Origin: Candidatus Nealsoniibacteriota bacterium
Lineage (GTDB): Bacteria; Patescibacteriota; Minisyncoccia; Minisyncoccales; PWPS01
DNA: 42,917 nucleotides
Direction: 5' to 3'
NCBI GenBank assembly: GCA_003560665.1
Contig: PWKK01000029.1
Location: forward strand, 1 to 42,917
The notes under the pieces: model-generated
Told to the model about the DNA's origin: nothing
The model's input: only the letters and a program-made list of their open reading frames with translations
Databases searched by the model: none
Program-made: the position numbers and the translations under genes
Shown: piece by piece, positions 1-6,635 of the stretch
Layout of the letters: each line of letters begins with the position of its first letter
Position numbering within the stretch: position 1 is the first letter of the stretch

Positions 1-238
1 AAAAATAGGGGACGGTTCTCTTTAGTCCCCATGCAATTCTATACGGGGCACGGCAGGGAATTCCACTATCTTAAATTATAGAGTAAAAAACTCCGACCGA
101 GACGGTTAAATGAGACATTTACAAAAACACTATTTTTCTCTCAGAACTCCGGTTCTAGACCGAGTCAACCAGCTTTATAAAATGAAAATTCCTGGAAATA
201 AAAATGATAAAAGACAGTGTATAAGAGGAAGCAATTGT
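1..238. other. Gene-free left edge
   Basis: No credible gene was found here. The stretch holds a REP-like hairpin at 8-30 and, further in, a weak set of inverted repeats (around 90-160) that could serve as a terminator for the minus-strand gene ending at 239. On the minus strand an ACCG/CGGT stem is followed by a run of T near 88-110, but it is short. A 68-residue reading frame at 110-316 runs antisense into the GLUG gene and has no family-like features. Confidence 0.5.
8..30. repeat. REP-like hairpin GGGGAC/GTCCCC
   Basis: GGGGAC (8-13) and GTCCCC (25-30) form a perfect 6-bp stem around an 11-base loop. Read on the minus strand the hairpin is followed by CTATTTTT. The wording of stem and loop resembles the palindromes found beside REP-associated tyrosine transposases (RAYT, IS200-like) in many bacteria; that likeness is from memory. 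No transposase lies in the window, so this is either a stray REP copy, the margin of an element to the left, or a minus-strand terminator. Confidence 0.4.
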
Positions 239-1444
239 TTATCTTTTTTTGGCCAATTCTATCAATTGGTCAATAATTTCTTGGACGAGAGATATCTCTT
301 TTTTAATTTCTTCTAGCTCTTCTCTAAAAAGAGGATTTTGATACCAAGGGACCACCCTGTGGCCAGATCTTTTTATTGATTTGGTGCTTTTTTCTTTAGT
401 TTCTTCAACTTCTACTTGCCACTGGAAAACGGGATAGTCACTTTCATTGTAGATATTAGACCAAATTGATTTAAAATCCCATTCCTTGTATAGCACTTCT
501 AGGGGTGGTTCACCGTAGTTATAAAAACTTTCAATCTTACCGGTATCGATAATTTGACAACCAGAGGAGTCTCCGGCACCAATACAATCAAGAGAACTAA
601 TTCCTCTGTAAGAGAAAGAGTTTTTTATTGTGCCCGTGTTTTTTCCGGTAAACAAACCCACATCTTCTTCTCCCTCTGGCTCTTCTTCTGGATTCCCGGT
701 CGAATAAGAGTTTTTGATGGTTCCCGTTATGTTTTCACCTAAAAAACCACCAACAAAATCTTCACCAATTATATTTCCAGTTGCATAGGAGTTTTGTATC
801 ATTTCTTTTTCCTCCTCTCCCCAGTTTTCTCCAACAAGACCACCAACAACCAATTCCCCCTCAACATTTGCCTTTGAATAAGAGTTCATTACTGTGCCAT
901 TTCGGTTTTGACCGACGATTCCTCCTACAAGCTGTTTTCCGATTACACTTCCTTCTACATAAGAATTTTTTATAACCCCCTCCCGGTTTCGCCCGACAAA
1001 ACCGCCGACATAAATATTTCCCGTGATATTAATATCACTTAAACCAACATCTGAAATTTGGGCTTCGTTGTATATTTTTCCAAAAAGACCTATAAAATCT
1101 TCGTTTTCTCTATTAATAAACAAGTTACTTATCACATGTCCATTGCCATCAAAAACCCCTGTGAAAGGAGTAGCTTCTGTTCCTAGCGGAGCGAATCCCA
1201 AATATTCTTCTTCGATTGCGTCATAGTTCCATTCGCTGCTATCTTTGCAATTGATATCACTGTTTAGAACATAATTACCGCTTAGGGGATAGTCATCTTC
1301 ATTACTACCGATAAGTTGTAACTCAGAGCAGTTATCAATTGTTATTGCTTCTTGTGCCACAACCTGTCCTGTCCACCGGAAGAAAACAAGGGCAAAAAAA
1401 AGAAAGGTTACTATTCTAAAATAGAGTATACTGCTTTTCATCAT
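239..1444 (-). CDS. Secreted GLUG-repeat surface protein
   Basis: A 401-residue protein of unknown role, probably exported and exposed on the cell surface. It opens with a signal peptide (hydrophobic stretch about residues 8-25, then a VVAQ-like cleavage region). Residues about 85-290 contain tandem beta-helix GLUG repeats with the pattern VGGxVGxN-(G)xIxNSYxxGxV. The C-terminus holds a short predicted coiled coil rich in Glu, Lys and Ile. GLUG repeats are known from bacterial adhesins and IgA-protease-like proteins; adhesion is inference. I place the start at 1444 (or the next Met at 1441) because an extended -10 (TGG-TATATT, 1463-1455) sits just upstream. A longer frame starts at 1498 but would put the promoter inside the gene and precede the signal peptide with extra hydrophobic residues. 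Confidence 0.8.
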   Translation of the reverse strand: MMKSSILYFRIVTFLFFALVFFRWTGQVVAQEAITIDNCSELQLIGSNEDDYPLSGNYVLNSDINCKDSSEWNYDAIEEEYLGFAPLGTEATPFTGVFDGNGHVISNLFINRENEDFIGLFGKIYNEAQISDVGLSDINITGNIYVGGFVGRNREGVIKNSYVEGSVIGKQLVGGIVGQNRNGTVMNSYSKANVEGELVVGGLVGENWGEEEKEMIQNSYATGNIIGEDFVGGFLGENITGTIKNSYSTGNPEEEPEGEEDVGLFTGKNTGTIKNSFSYRGISSLDCIGAGDSSGCQIIDTGKIESFYNYGEPPLEVLYKEWDFKSIWSNIYNESDYPVFQWQVEVEETKEKSTKSIKRSGHRVVPWYQNPLFREELEEIKKEISLVQEIIDQLIELAKKR

Positions 1445-1738
1445 ATTTTTTGTTAATATACCACAAAAAAAGAAAACAAGAAAAAATATTTCCTTCATTA
1501 AAGCGGAAAAACGGTTACAAACGGTTTCTTGATATTGTTTTTAGAAATTTATTGTACAGCACTTGCCAGTGGATAATTGAAAAAACCAACAAAAGGGGCA
1601 TTAAATTAGTTCGCGGAACAGGGGTTTATTTTCTCATGCTGGTAATTTTCTTTGTTGTTTTTTGCCTGAATAATTGAAGCGACTCGTTGAGTAAGAAAAC
1701 AGCTTGCAAGGGCGGTGGAAAAGAATTCTCGCCGTTTT
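1445..1738. other. Intergenic region between GLUG gene and pyrH
   Basis: Beyond the promoter at 1455-1463 I see no supported gene. A 75-residue plus-strand frame (1450-1677) has a hydrophobic tail but no ribosome site or recognisable family. A weak GGCG/CGCC stem followed by GTTTTTT (about 1714-1739) could act as a plus-strand terminator, but no gene needs it. I see no good terminator for pyrH itself. Confidence 0.4.
1455..1463 (-). promoter_or_regulatory. Extended -10 promoter of GLUG gene
   Basis: TGG followed by TATATT lies ten bases before the ATG at 1444. There is no convincing -35 and no Shine-Dalgarno, so the transcript would have a leader of only a few bases. The same TGGTATATT occurs before the last gene of the window (42862-42870). 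Confidence 0.5.
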
Positions 1739-2476
1739 TTACTTAATGACAGTACCGATTTTTTGTCCGAGAAGAGCTTTTTTTAAATTACCTTTTTTGT
1801 AGATGTTAAAAACAACGATATTAACGCCGTTTTCTCTGCAAAGATCAATGGCGGAGTTGTCTATTACCCTGATATCATCGTTTCTAAAAGCCTCTTCAAG
1901 GGACAGTTTTTCATATTTTTTTGCATCAGAGTTTTTTCGTGGATCTTTTGAATAAACTCCGTCTACTCCTGTTGCTTTAAAAACAGCTTCGCAGCCGAGC
2001 TCTAACCCACGCATAGCCGCTGTGGTATCGGTGGTGATAAAGGGAAGGCCGGTTCCTCCTCCGATAATAACAACTCTTCCTTTTTCGAGGTGGCGTACGG
2101 CTCTTTTTCTGATAAATGGTTCGGCAACTTCCTTGATTTCGAATGCTGTTTGAAGACGTGTAGGTACATTTCTTCTTTCTAAAGAGTCTTGTAATGCCAT
2201 TCCGTTAAAAATAGTAGCGAGCATCCCCATGTAGTCGGCTGTGGTTCTGTCTATTCCCTGTTTGCTTCCGGCAACTCCCCGAAAAATATTTCCGCCTCCA
2301 ACAACGATAACAATCTCAAAACCCTTTTTGTAAGCACTTTTTATTTCATCGGCGAGATAAAAAATAAAATCGGGATCAATCCCGAATTTTTCTTTCCCCA
2401 TCATTGCTTCACCGGAGAGCTTTAAAATAATTCTCTTATACTTTGACTGCACTTTCTTTTTTGGTTGTTTTTCCAT
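1739..2476 (-). CDS. pyrH: UMP kinase
   Basis: Bacterial-type uridylate kinase, which phosphorylates UMP to UDP with ATP in pyrimidine nucleotide synthesis. The 245-residue length matches the family. The N-terminus carries the family signature KRIILKLSGEA (about residues 14-24), then the glycine-rich VVGGGNIFRG loop (about 60-69), the DRTTADYMGM region and the phosphate-binding GGGTGLPFITTDTTA segment typical of amino-acid-kinase-fold UMP kinases. A Lys-rich N-terminal tail of about 12 residues precedes the fold. In many bacteria pyrH is next to rpsB, tsf and frr; here it stands alone, divergent from the gene at 2554. The intervening 77 bases must hold both promoters; the palindrome-like TGTGCTATAGTTTT there may serve both directions. 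Confidence 0.97.
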   Translation of the reverse strand: MEKQPKKKVQSKYKRIILKLSGEAMMGKEKFGIDPDFIFYLADEIKSAYKKGFEIVIVVGGGNIFRGVAGSKQGIDRTTADYMGMLATIFNGMALQDSLERRNVPTRLQTAFEIKEVAEPFIRKRAVRHLEKGRVVIIGGGTGLPFITTDTTAAMRGLELGCEAVFKATGVDGVYSKDPRKNSDAKKYEKLSLEEAFRNDDIRVIDNSAIDLCRENGVNIVVFNIYKKGNLKKALLGQKIGTVIK

Positions 2477-2507
2477 AATTATGGTTGTTTTTTAAAAAAG
2501 TAAAATG

Positions 2508-2516
2508 TGCTATAGT
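2508..2516 (+). promoter_or_regulatory. Extended -10 promoter (TGC-TATAGT)
   Basis: TGC directly followed by TATAGT, about 37 bases before the ATG at 2554. A TTGTTT at 2485-2490 is 20 bases away, a poor -35 spacing, so recognition would rest on the extended -10. The same TGn-TATAGT form is used at 8799-8807. Confidence 0.5.
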
Positions 2517-2553
2517 TTTGTTGTCAATTTATTATAAAAAAAATTCTAAAATT

Positions 2554-3327
2554 ATGCAAAAAACAATAGTGATAATAGTTTTTATTTTACTTCTTGGAGC
2601 AGGAACTCTTTACTTTTACGGAAATGATAAAGATCTTGTATCCGACACACCCAACGATCACTATATCAAAGGGGATATCATCAGTATCAACAAAGAAGCA
2701 CAATCGTTCTTAGTGGCTGAGGGATTAAAAGTGGAAGAATACACCGGTGACATTGATGAGTTGGAAGGTAACGCCATTCATCTAACAGTTACCGAAGAAA
2801 CAGAGATTAGAAAGGGGGACCGAGAAATCACTTTATTGGACTTGATTACGGGAGAAAAAGTGAAGGTTTGGGTGACGGGGCCGGTTATGGAATCTTATCC
2901 TGCACGTGGAACAGCTTCTTTAATTGCTGTAGAGGAAGAAGAAAAAGAGGAGATGGAAAAAGATGAAGAAAGAAGTGAAGAAGAGGTAGATGAAGAAAAG
3001 AAAAAAACTGAAACAGAGAAAACCGAAGAAAAGGAGAGAAAAGATGATGAAGGAAAAGTGGCAGAAAAAAAAGAGTGTTTTGTGGGAGGTTGTAGCGGGG
3101 AGCTTTGCACTGAAAACCTCGAAGTAATAAGCACTTGTGAGCATATCGCCGGGATGGAGTGCTTGGGAGAGGAGATGAGTTGTGAGCTTGTAGAAGGAGT
3201 GTGTACATGGGTTTTATCGGAAAAAGCAGCACGTTGTTTTTCTGAAATAGAAGAAGAATACGGCGAAATAGTGAGGAAAACAAGAATCGGATATTTTTTT
3301 GAAAAAGCGGAAAGTGTTTTAAAATAG
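2554..3327 (+). CDS. Membrane-anchored DUF3221 and eight-cysteine-cluster protein
   Basis: A 257-residue protein with an N-terminal signal anchor (residues about 3-21) and three outer parts. Residues about 30-125 resemble DUF3221 (YobA-like, OB-fold-like): a GDIISI start, a VTEETEI strand and the diagnostic VKVWVTGPVMESYPA segment. Next comes a Glu/Lys-rich linker of about 60 residues, likely a helical spacer. Residues about 193-245 hold exactly eight cysteines in the order C-x4-C-x4-C-x9-C-x7-C-x6-C-x6-C-x10-C, the pattern of the 'eight-cysteine-cluster' domain, whose function is unknown; disulphides or metal binding are both possible. I choose the start at 2554 because it begins the hydrophobic segment and follows the extended -10 at 2508-2516; an upstream in-frame start at 2485 would overlap the promoter. 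Confidence 0.75.
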   Translation: MQKTIVIIVFILLLGAGTLYFYGNDKDLVSDTPNDHYIKGDIISINKEAQSFLVAEGLKVEEYTGDIDELEGNAIHLTVTEETEIRKGDREITLLDLITGEKVKVWVTGPVMESYPARGTASLIAVEEEEKEEMEKDEERSEEEVDEEKKKTETEKTEEKERKDDEGKVAEKKECFVGGCSGELCTENLEVISTCEHIAGMECLGEEMSCELVEGVCTWVLSEKAARCFSEIEEEYGEIVRKTRIGYFFEKAESVLK

Positions 3328-3349
3328 GCTGGTGTTTTCTAAAAAAAGA

Positions 3350-3379
3350 GGCGGTTAGAACTGTCTAGCCACCTTTTTG
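3350..3379. terminator. Bidirectional terminator
   Basis: GGCGGTTAG (3350-3358) pairs with CTAGCCACC (3365-3373) over nine positions, with one mismatch and one G-U pair, around a 6-base loop. T-runs flank it on both strands (TTTTTG on plus; TCTTTTTTT on minus). It would end the gene at 2554-3327 and the convergent HAD gene, whose last codons it overlaps. Confidence 0.65.
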
Positions 3380-3801
3380 TAATAGTTTTTTTTAAACTCT
3401 TCCGGGCGATTGGCCACATATTTCTTTTCTCTAAAGAACGAAAGAATTTTTTCGTCGTCATCAACGACAAGGTCAGGCTTTTCGCTGAGGATATATTCTT
3501 TTTTTTCTTTTTCGGTACCAAGGCACTTTACAGAATGAAAAGAAAAACCTTTTTTCTGTAGCCAGCATTTTGTGTATTTCTCTGTTTTTACTGGTCTCTC
3601 TGAAGCAACTTTAATTTGAGCGGTGTTGAACAAGCGGTTTAAAATTGTAAGCATTTCCGGGTCTATTTTCGGGTTTAACAACAAGAGACCGAAAAGAACA
3701 ATTGGCCACGGAGCCTCTTTAACCTCTCTTCGCTTTATAGTCTCCCTTAAAAGAGGATCTACAAAGCACAACGTTTCGTCGATATCAAGAATGATCTTCA
3801 T
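3355..3801 (-). CDS. HAD-superfamily phosphatase, 5'-nucleotidase-like
   Basis: A 148-residue HAD hydrolase. Motif I is DIDET (residues 6-10), with Asp6 the nucleophile and Asp8 the acid/base. Motif II lies at about residues 66-70 (VASERPVKTEKYTKCWL). A Lys-rich motif III (KEKK) follows at about 97-101. Motif IV is the acidic VVDDDE (about 112-117). The order 'SERP...T..WL...GF.F' resembles 5'(3')-deoxyribonucleotidases and related small HADs; the substrate cannot be told. The gene has a clear promoter (TGT-TATAAT, 3845-3837) and a strong Shine-Dalgarno AAAGGAGGG, unusual in this window. The Shine-Dalgarno sits in a hairpin loop while the start codon is paired (see 3799-3826), suggesting translational control. 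Confidence 0.8.
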   Translation of the reverse strand: MKIILDIDETLCFVDPLLRETIKRREVKEAPWPIVLFGLLLLNPKIDPEMLTILNRLFNTAQIKVASERPVKTEKYTKCWLQKKGFSFHSVKCLGTEKEKKEYILSEKPDLVVDDDEKILSFFREKKYVANRPEEFKKNYYKKVARQF

Positions 3802-3826
3802 TCTAAAAACCCTCCTTTAAAGAATG
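3799..3826 (-). promoter_or_regulatory. Start-codon hairpin with GGAGGG loop (HAD gene)
   Basis: Read on the minus strand, CATTCT (3826-3821) pairs perfectly with AGAATG (3804-3799), whose last three bases are the start codon. An A-A internal mismatch pair separates this stem from a 3-bp AAA/TTT stem that closes a six-base loop GGAGGG (3815-3810), the Shine-Dalgarno core. The ribosome site is therefore exposed while the ATG is paired. The element at 6521-6545 has the same design with a GTG start. Confidence 0.6.
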
Positions 3827-3836
3827 ATTGGGTCAG

Positions 3837-3845
3837 ATTATAACA
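3837..3845 (-). promoter_or_regulatory. Extended -10 promoter of HAD gene
   Basis: TGT followed by a perfect TATAAT on the minus strand. Transcription should begin near 3830, just upstream of the start-codon hairpin, so the whole 5' leader would be little more than that hairpin. Confidence 0.6.
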
Positions 3846-4087
3846 TGAAAACTGAAAAAATGAAATAATGTGCAGTCGCAGGAATAAGCCCAAAAACCAG
3901 GGAAAAATTCAATAAAAAAACGGGTGACCGGAAAGAGTTATGAAGAATATTCTCCTGAACAATAAAAAAATAAATAGGGGCAGGGCAACCATCGGGCCTG
4001 AAAACCCGATTAAAGTTGGGATGTTGGAAGTGATTTCCAAAACACACTCAAAACTATAAATCATTGTTAGAATAAAGTTTAAAGAAG
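3846..4087. other. Intergenic region before ABC transporter
   Basis: No gene is supported. It holds a small perfect hairpin ATCGGG/CCCGAT (3991-3996 with 4005-4010, 8-base loop) lacking a T-run, and a TAGAAT box (4068-4073) that may be the -10 of the ABC transporter gene, 14 bases before its ATG. A 69-residue minus frame here has no coding character. Confidence 0.4.
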
Positions 4088-5884
4088 ATGAAAAGAGAAG
4101 CAGTTAGCCAAAAAGCAATTCGACAGGTACTCAGTGATTACTGGCAACAGTATAAAACATATCCTCGTGACGCGGCGGTTTCTTTTGTAATGCCCACACT
4201 TGGGACGATTTTAACTACTTTTATTCCTCCTCTTATTATCGCTGAGATAGTTAATATGTATGCAGAGCATGATGTTGTTTCGTTAGCTATGGTTAGAAGC
4301 TATATCATTCTTTTTGGGGGGTTGTGGTTGCTTGGAGAGGTTTTTTGGCGTATAGGCTTGCATTACATTATCCGACTCGAAGCGAACGGAATGAAAAATT
4401 TAAGTATTAGCGCATTTCAGCGACTCGTTAACCGGGACCATAGATTCTACACAGATAGCTTTACAGGATCACTGGTTAAGCGGGCTACTGCCTTTGTTAG
4501 AAACTTTGAACGTTTCACAGATACGTTGGCTTTCAATGTAGTTACAAATGTGTTTCCTGTCCTGTTTGCAATGGTGGTACTTTGGCTTTACTCACCGTGG
4601 ATTACAATTACACTCCTGCTGATGCTCGGGATAGCTGTTTTAATAGCTCTTCCCATTATTCGCCGTAGATCTCGGCTTGTATCTCTTCGGCATGAGGCGG
4701 GGACAAAGATGGTTGGACATCTTTCCGACTCCATTTCTAACATCTCAACCGTGAAATCGTTTGCAAAAGAAAGCAGAGAGCGTGAGTGGTACGAATACTA
4801 TGTTCATGATTTTGCAATGAAGTTCAAGAGAGCAGGTGATTATCACAATTTACGCCTTGATGTCGCCATATCTCCTCTTTATGTTCTATCCAATATACTA
4901 GGGCTGATTCTTGCTATTTATTTTGTACAGGCATTAACTCTTCAGGCTGGTGTCATTGTTGTTGTTTTCTCTTATTACAGCCGTATCACGAGAATTTTTT
5001 GGGAAATTAATAGAATTTATCGTGACATTGAATCATCAATGAATGAAGCAGGAGAATTTACCGAGATGTTTCTTGAAGACCCGGCGGTGCGTGATGCTTC
5101 CGACGCGAAAAAGCTTGCTGTTACCAAAGGGAGGATACGATTTAATGACATTACCTTTCGTTATCCAGAGCAGGAAAATAGCGAAGAAACTTTTTTGCAT
5201 GATTTTTCACTAGATATTCGTGGCGGACAAAGGGTTGGGCTGGTCGGCCCGAGTGGAGGAGGAAAAACAACAATTACGGCACTTGTTCTTCGTCTTTTTG
5301 ATCCTCACGTTGGAAGCATTACAATTGACGGACAAGACATACGTCACGTAACACAAGCATCTTTACGTGAGAATATCGCTTATGTCCCTCAAGAGCCTTT
5401 TCTTTTTCATCGCACGCTTATGGAAAATATTGCTTATGGAAAAGAGGGAGCCAAAGAAGAAGAGATTAAAGAAGCGGCTAAACTTGCTTACATTCACAAA
5501 TTTATTGTTTCTCTTCCCGATGGGTATAAAACGATGGTGGGGGAGCGGGGAGTTAAGATATCCGGAGGACAACGTCAACGAATTGCTATCGCACGAGCGT
5601 TACTGAAAGGAGCTCCTATTTTAGTACTTGATGAAGCTACCAGCTCACTTGATTCAGAGTCGGAAAAGTATATTCAAAGAGGATTGTTAGAATTAATGAA
5701 GGGTAAAACATCTTTGGTAATCGCACACCGTCTTTCAACCATTAAGCATCTTGATAGAATTATAGTTCTCAACCAAGGAAAGATAGTAGAAGATGGCACA
5801 CACGAAGAATTAATTACACGAGACGGGCTTTACACCAAGCTTTGGAATCGACAATCCGGTGACGATACGGATAAAAATCTTTAA
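4088..5884 (+). CDS. ABC exporter half-transporter (membrane domain fused to ATPase)
   Basis: A 598-residue fused permease-ATPase of the MsbA/multidrug type that works as a dimer in the inner membrane and exports a substrate using ATP. Residues about 25-320 form six membrane helices (ABC transporter type 1 domain). The ATPase domain follows: Walker A GPSGGGKTT (about 388-397), Q-loop VPQEPFLF, signature SGGQRQR (about 490-496), Walker B ILVLDEATSSLD (about 509-520) and the switch histidine in IAHRLST (about 544-550). All catalytic positions are intact. The substrate (lipid, drug or peptide) cannot be read from sequence. It stands alone with its own weak promoter, and the next gene has a separate promoter only 18 bases after its stop. 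Confidence 0.93.
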   Translation: MKREAVSQKAIRQVLSDYWQQYKTYPRDAAVSFVMPTLGTILTTFIPPLIIAEIVNMYAEHDVVSLAMVRSYIILFGGLWLLGEVFWRIGLHYIIRLEANGMKNLSISAFQRLVNRDHRFYTDSFTGSLVKRATAFVRNFERFTDTLAFNVVTNVFPVLFAMVVLWLYSPWITITLLLMLGIAVLIALPIIRRRSRLVSLRHEAGTKMVGHLSDSISNISTVKSFAKESREREWYEYYVHDFAMKFKRAGDYHNLRLDVAISPLYVLSNILGLILAIYFVQALTLQAGVIVVVFSYYSRITRIFWEINRIYRDIESSMNEAGEFTEMFLEDPAVRDASDAKKLAVTKGRIRFNDITFRYPEQENSEETFLHDFSLDIRGGQRVGLVGPSGGGKTTITALVLRLFDPHVGSITIDGQDIRHVTQASLRENIAYVPQEPFLFHRTLMENIAYGKEGAKEEEIKEAAKLAYIHKFIVSLPDGYKTMVGERGVKISGGQRQRIAIARALLKGAPILVLDEATSSLDSESEKYIQRGLLELMKGKTSLVIAHRLSTIKHLDRIIVLNQGKIVEDGTHEELITRDGLYTKLWNRQSGDDTDKNL

Positions 5885-5898
5885 ATTGGAAAATATTG

Positions 5899-5907
5899 TG
5901 ATATGAT
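5899..5907 (+). promoter_or_regulatory. Extended -10 promoter (TGA-TATGAT)
   Basis: TGA followed by TATGAT. The predicted start of transcription falls inside the AAAAGGTCG leader motif at 5912-5920, so the mRNA would begin almost exactly with that motif. Confidence 0.6.
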
Positions 5908-5911
5908 GAGA

Positions 5912-5920
5912 AAAAGGTCG
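5912..5920 (+). promoter_or_regulatory. Shared leader motif AAAAGGTCG, copy 1
   Basis: AAAAGGTCG, followed by T-rich then A-rich DNA, with 21 bases between the motif and the ATG at 5942. The same motif precedes the genes at 18232, 19691 and 27351. It is too far from the start codon to be a normal Shine-Dalgarno. Confidence 0.5.
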
Positions 5921-5941
5921 TTTTTTAAAATTTAAAAAAAT

Positions 5942-6322
5942 ATGTCCCTAAAAAAGATAAAGAAAACAAAGAAACCTGTTTCTCCAAAAAAGAAGGCTAC
6001 TCCTACTAAAGAAACAACGAAAAAGAAAGCACCTCTAAAAACAAAAAAAGCGGGAACCAAAAAAATCACGAAGGAAAAACTTATCGGGAAAGTAGTTCAC
6101 TATTTCAACAAGGCCAAGGTTGCGGTAGTAAAGCTGAAAGCCCCTCTTGCCGTTGATGAAAAGATTAGAATTAAAGGGGGAGAGACTGATTTTACACAAA
6201 AAGTAAAGTCGATGGAAGTGGACAAAAAGAAGATTAAAAAAGCAAAAGCGAAACAGGAAGTGGGGTTGAAAGTGAGTAATAAAGCTCGAGAAGGGTACAA
6301 GGTTTTTAAGGTGGTGCAATGA
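5942..6322 (+). CDS. EF-Tu domain-2-like protein with Lys-rich N-terminal tail
   Basis: A 126-residue protein. Residues 1-45 are a disordered tail of Lys, Thr and Pro, the kind that binds nucleic acid. Residues about 46-125 form a single translation-factor beta-barrel: IGKVVHYFNKAKVAVVKL, a GGETDFTQKVKSMEVD segment and VGLKVSNKAREGYKVFKV. This matches small 'translation elongation factor-like' proteins and the C-terminal domain of U32 peptidases. No GTPase domain is present, so it is not an elongation factor itself; its role is unknown. It ends with TGA, directly followed by a terminator. It has its own promoter and carries the AAAAGGTCG leader shared with HU, hinting at strong or coordinated expression. 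Confidence 0.75.
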   Translation: MSLKKIKKTKKPVSPKKKATPTKETTKKKAPLKTKKAGTKKITKEKLIGKVVHYFNKAKVAVVKLKAPLAVDEKIRIKGGETDFTQKVKSMEVDKKKIKKAKAKQEVGLKVSNKAREGYKVFKVVQ

Positions 6323-6324
6323 GA

Positions 6325-6362
6325 AAGCAGGGACAAAAAACGTCCCTGCTTGTTTTCCTTTT
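6325..6362. terminator. Bidirectional terminator
   Basis: AAGCAGGGAC (6325-6334) and GTCCCTGCTT (6342-6351) form a perfect 10-bp stem with a 7-base loop, followed on plus by TGTTTTCCTTTTT. It ends the EF-like gene and can also serve the convergent small gene ending at 6362. Confidence 0.8.
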
Positions 6363-6523
6363 TACGGCGATGAATCTTTTGATTTTGACTCCTTCTTGTT
6401 ATCGATAATGTAGCTTTTTACCCTTTCTCCCGATAGTCCTGCGTCTTCTGCCTCTCTTTTAAGCTTGAGATAATCTTCTTCACTGATTGAAAGATTTCCC
6501 ACCACCACTATTATTTTTTCCAC
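6362..6523 (-). CDS. Small 53-residue protein with GTG start
   Basis: A short gene that a length cut-off would miss. The predicted protein begins (V/M)EKIIVVVGNLSISEEDYLKL and continues with a charged helix and a hydrophilic tail ending SSP. It has no membrane segment and I do not recognise a family. Support for coding: a near-perfect promoter (TTGACA, 17 bases, TAATAA with an upstream TG), a strong Shine-Dalgarno AAAGGAGGG at proper spacing from a GTG, 53 open codons and a terminator at the end. The leader shares the 15-mer TTTAAAGGAGGGTTT with the HAD gene at 3801, and the GTG is paired in a hairpin in the same way. Confidence 0.65.
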   Translation of the reverse strand: MEKIIVVVGNLSISEEDYLKLKREAEDAGLSGERVKSYIIDNKKESKSKDSSP

Positions 6524-6545
6524 TTTAAACCCTCCTTTAAAAGTG
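6521..6545 (-). promoter_or_regulatory. Start-codon hairpin with GGAGGG loop (small gene)
   Basis: On the minus strand CACTTTTAAA (6545-6536) pairs with TTTAAAGTG (6529-6521) as nine base pairs with one bulged base, leaving a six-base loop GGAGGG (6535-6530). The final GTG of the 3' arm is the start codon and pairs with CAC. Compared with the hairpin at 3799-3826 the start codon changes from ATG to GTG and the partner changes from CAT to CAC, a compensatory change. Confidence 0.6.
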
Positions 6546-6559
6546 TACTTTCTGGAACC

Positions 6560-6588
6560 TTATTAACACAACAAAGTGAAATTGTCAA
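6560..6588 (-). promoter_or_regulatory. Promoter of small gene (TTGACA-17-TAATAA)
   Basis: A consensus -35 TTGACA (6588-6583), a 17-base spacer ending in TGT, and TAATAA as -10 (6565-6560). This is among the best sigma-70-type promoters in the window, implying a well transcribed gene. Confidence 0.65.
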
Positions 6589-6635
6589 CTCTGATTGTAA
6601 TAACAACGCTTACAATTTTATTTAAATAATTATGT

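Noticed and set aside
1450-1677. 75-residue plus-strand frame with a hydrophobic end
   Set aside because: No ribosome site, promoter or family-like sequence; it begins antisense inside the GLUG promoter zone. The hydrophobic tail is what T-rich DNA yields by chance.
2885-3283. Long minus-strand frames opposite the DUF3221/eight-cysteine gene
   Set aside because: They are Ser/Phe/Leu-rich complements of the GAA/AAA-rich linker and overlap one another in several frames.
3991-4010. ATCGGG/CCCGAT hairpin as a terminator
   Set aside because: No T-run follows on either strand and no gene end is near it.
6320-6322. Possible UGA recoding as in SR1/Gracilibacteria
   Set aside because: This TGA is followed at once by a terminator stem, and conserved genes have no internal in-frame TGA, so the standard code holds.
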